DNA from: Streptomyces aureus
GTDB taxonomy: Bacteria; Actinomycetota; Actinomycetes; Streptomycetales; Streptomycetaceae
Assembly (NCBI RefSeq): GCF_000725495.1
Contig: NZ_JNZD01000015.1
Location: 1-64,000, forward strand
Direction: 5' to 3'
DNA: 64,000 nt
Position 1 is the first letter of the stretch. Every line of letters starts with the position of its first letter. Shown here piece after piece: positions 62,720-64,000 of this stretch. The notes beneath the pieces were generated by a model. That model did not search any database, had not been told where the DNA came from, and saw only the letters and a program-made list of their open reading frames with translations. The position numbers and the translations under genes were made by a program.

Positions 62720-63247
62720 TCAGCGCTTGAGCGTGAAGGTGAAGTCGCAGGAGAGTCTGCCGCTCAGCCGGACTGCCGAAACGAGTGTGCCCTCCGTGAT
62801 CAGTCGCTCGACCTCGGCCCGCGAAACACCGAACCCTTGAGAGATCAGTCGCACCGGTCGGACCGGGATCCGTGCCGCGAAGCGGACCGACACGTCGATC
62901 ACCTCGCGGTCCAGGTGATCCGATCCGCCGGTGTCGAGGCGCCAGGCGTTGTCCCAGTCGAGGGCTATGCGATTGCGGCGCTGCACGACTGGATCCTGGA
63001 GCAACTCGGCCGCGAGGCCGGGGTCGTTGTTGTGCATCAGGTCGAGCAGATCAGGTCGTACGGAGCGCACGTTCACCCGTTCCAGGACCGTGAGCTTTGC
63101 CGTGTCGCCGCAAGCGGTGCAGAGCACGAGGAGCCAGGCGTCGAGGAGCTTGTGGTGTGCGTTGACGCGGAATTTGCCGTTCGCCCGGAAACGGTTGGAC
63201 GCGCACGCGGGGCAACGGCGGAGAACGGTCGGCAGGCAGGTGGGCAT
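62720..63247 (-). CDS. DUF1062 family protein
   Basis: 175 residues from the ATG at 63247. The N-terminal zinc-ribbon-like part has VLRRCPACASNRFRANGKF and VLCTACGDTAKLTVLERVNV (two C-x-x-C pairs). A long helical region follows (DLLDLMHNNDPGLAAELLQD) and ends with an HTH-like or strand tail (LISQGFGVSRAEVERLITEG). This matches DUF1062 proteins, function unknown; the Cys pairs suggest metal binding. Confidence 0.88.
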   Translation of the reverse strand: MPTCLPTVLRRCPACASNRFRANGKFRVNAHHKLLDAWLLVLCTACGDTAKLTVLERVNVRSVRPDLLDLMHNNDPGLAAELLQDPVVQRRNRIALDWDNAWRLDTGGSDHLDREVIDVSVRFAARIPVRPVRLISQGFGVSRAEVERLITEGTLVSAVRLSGRLSCDFTFTLKR

Positions 63248-63765
63248 GACCACCCAGACATTGAGCACAGAAGTACACCGGTTTCAGTGAGAAGTCCGCA
63301 GCAAAAAGCAGCGCGGCGCACAGGCGCGACGCGCGACAGATCAGCACTCGGGGGGTCTCACAGGGTGTACAACGGCACGTCCTTGCCTAGACGACTTGGC
63401 TCGGCAGCACGGTAAGGGCACACGGCGGCGCTGCTCCACTGGTTTTCGGGCGCCTCACCGCCAGGTTCTGCCGCGGGGATGTTCCCTGTGCGGTGGGCTC
63501 GGGCAGGGCCGCTGACGGCACTCGCGCGCATACGACTGCCGGGCCGCGCCAGATTCACAACCCACCGCTCGTCCTGCGACCGCACTGCCGACCGTGCCGG
63601 CCCACTCCCTCGTCGGCATCGACACAACCGCCTCGCCGAAGACCGTCCCGAGTAGATACTGCTGCGCCGGGCCGGTGCCGGCTCCCTGCATAGTGAAATG
63701 ATCTGGTCTGAAGTGGGCCGAGGGTCGTCGCGTGATCGTGCGTGTGGTGCGGGAAGGGGTTGAGG
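63248..63765. other. intergenic stretch, no gene recognised
   Basis: About 520 bases between the DUF1062 start and a decayed kinase. Some frames read like weak protein fragments (AQQYLLGTVFGEAVVSMPTR on the minus strand), but none has a convincing start. Confidence 0.35.
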
Positions 63766-64000
63766 GTGCACCAGGGGGAGTTGCTGGCCGGCAAGTACCT
63801 GCTGGAGGTACGGATCGGCCAAGGCGGGAAGCGCGTACGGGCGCCCGGTTGCAGCATGTCGGCATTACCGTCGTGTACGACATCGGAGAACATCAAGGGC
63901 ACCCGTTCTTCGTGATGGAGTTGCTGGCCGGCACCGACTTCCAGACGCTGATCGAGGCCAGCCCAACTGGTCTGCCGGTCGTCAGCGTGGCGCAGTTGAT
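63766..64000 (+). pseudogene. decayed Ser/Thr kinase, 5' part (cut by window end)
   Basis: The GTG at 63766 (GGGAAGGGG upstream) begins GELLAGKYLLEVRIGQGG, the typical start of a Streptomyces PknB-like kinase. The sequence then skips the rest of the glycine loop, the catalytic Lys and helix C. Kinase sequence resumes in a different frame at LQHVGITVVYDIGEHQGHPF, then FVMELLAGTDFQTLIE. This implies a deletion of roughly 50-70 codons plus a frameshift. The gene runs off the window, so the 3' part is unseen. Confidence 0.75.

Overview
The window is high-GC actinomycete DNA, almost certainly Streptomyces: third codon positions are nearly all G or C, GTG and TTG starts and GTGA/TGATG stop-start overlaps are common, and the families (SARP, RskA anti-sigma, PASTA-less Ser/Thr kinases, HxlR, AfsA-like hotdog, CebR-type LacI) are typical. 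Function calls come from motifs and remembered family features; no database search was run.

Layout. 1-8.8 kb: end of an NlpC/P60 hydrolase gene, small hypothetical proteins, a frameshifted DUF5713 gene, a YdeI-like protein, a large lipoprotein and a truncated SARP regulator. 8.8-12.2 kb: an ECF sigma/RskA-type anti-sigma pair, an RsbW-like ATPase, a 40-residue aromatic-rich peptide ORF followed by a perfect terminator, and a secreted Ig-like protein. 12.7-20 kb: a membrane Ser/Thr kinase preceded by a terminator-like leader, a secreted DUF3103-like protein, a metallo-beta-lactamase-fold hydrolase and two tandem FG-GAP genes, each broken by one lesion. 20.8-25.4 kb: two paralogous COG4705-type membrane proteins bracketing an OmpR-type two-component system. 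25.7-30 kb: Imm5-like protein, Nudix hydrolase, an unknown gene pair and an LPLTG surface protein.

30-46.7 kb is a mosaic of small regulator/enzyme modules, many divergently arranged: dienelactone hydrolase with a GlxA-type AraC regulator; a LuxR-type two-component system next to a beta-lactamase-fold serine hydrolase; PhzF; a carboxymuconolactone decarboxylase-type protein divergent from an HxlR regulator with two clear palindromes between them; an ECF sigma factor with no anti-sigma; DUF2071 and SDR genes; an AfsA-like double-hotdog protein; and an XRE/MmyB-type regulator divergent from a zinc alcohol dehydrogenase-cupin operon. 46.8-52.1 kb holds a PoxB-like TPP enzyme coupled to an FMN glutamate-synthase-family protein, then a phospholipase D-like protein.

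52.1-61.7 kb is a beta-glucan utilisation regulon: secreted GH16 and GH6 enzymes, a GH1 beta-glucosidase, a sugar ABC transporter (binding protein and two permeases, no ATPase) and a LacI-family regulator. Six or seven copies of a palindrome matching TGGGAGCGCTCCCA (the CebR box) lie upstream of these genes. The secreted enzymes would cut glucan, the transporter would import the oligosaccharides, and the GH1 enzyme would split them to glucose. 61.8-64 kb has an HTH/DUF2975 pair, a DUF1062 protein and a decayed Ser/Thr kinase cut by the window end.

The number of broken genes (DUF5713, SARP, two FG-GAP genes, a small membrane protein, a kinase) suggests an accessory, slowly eroding region such as a chromosome arm, though some lesions could be sequencing errors.
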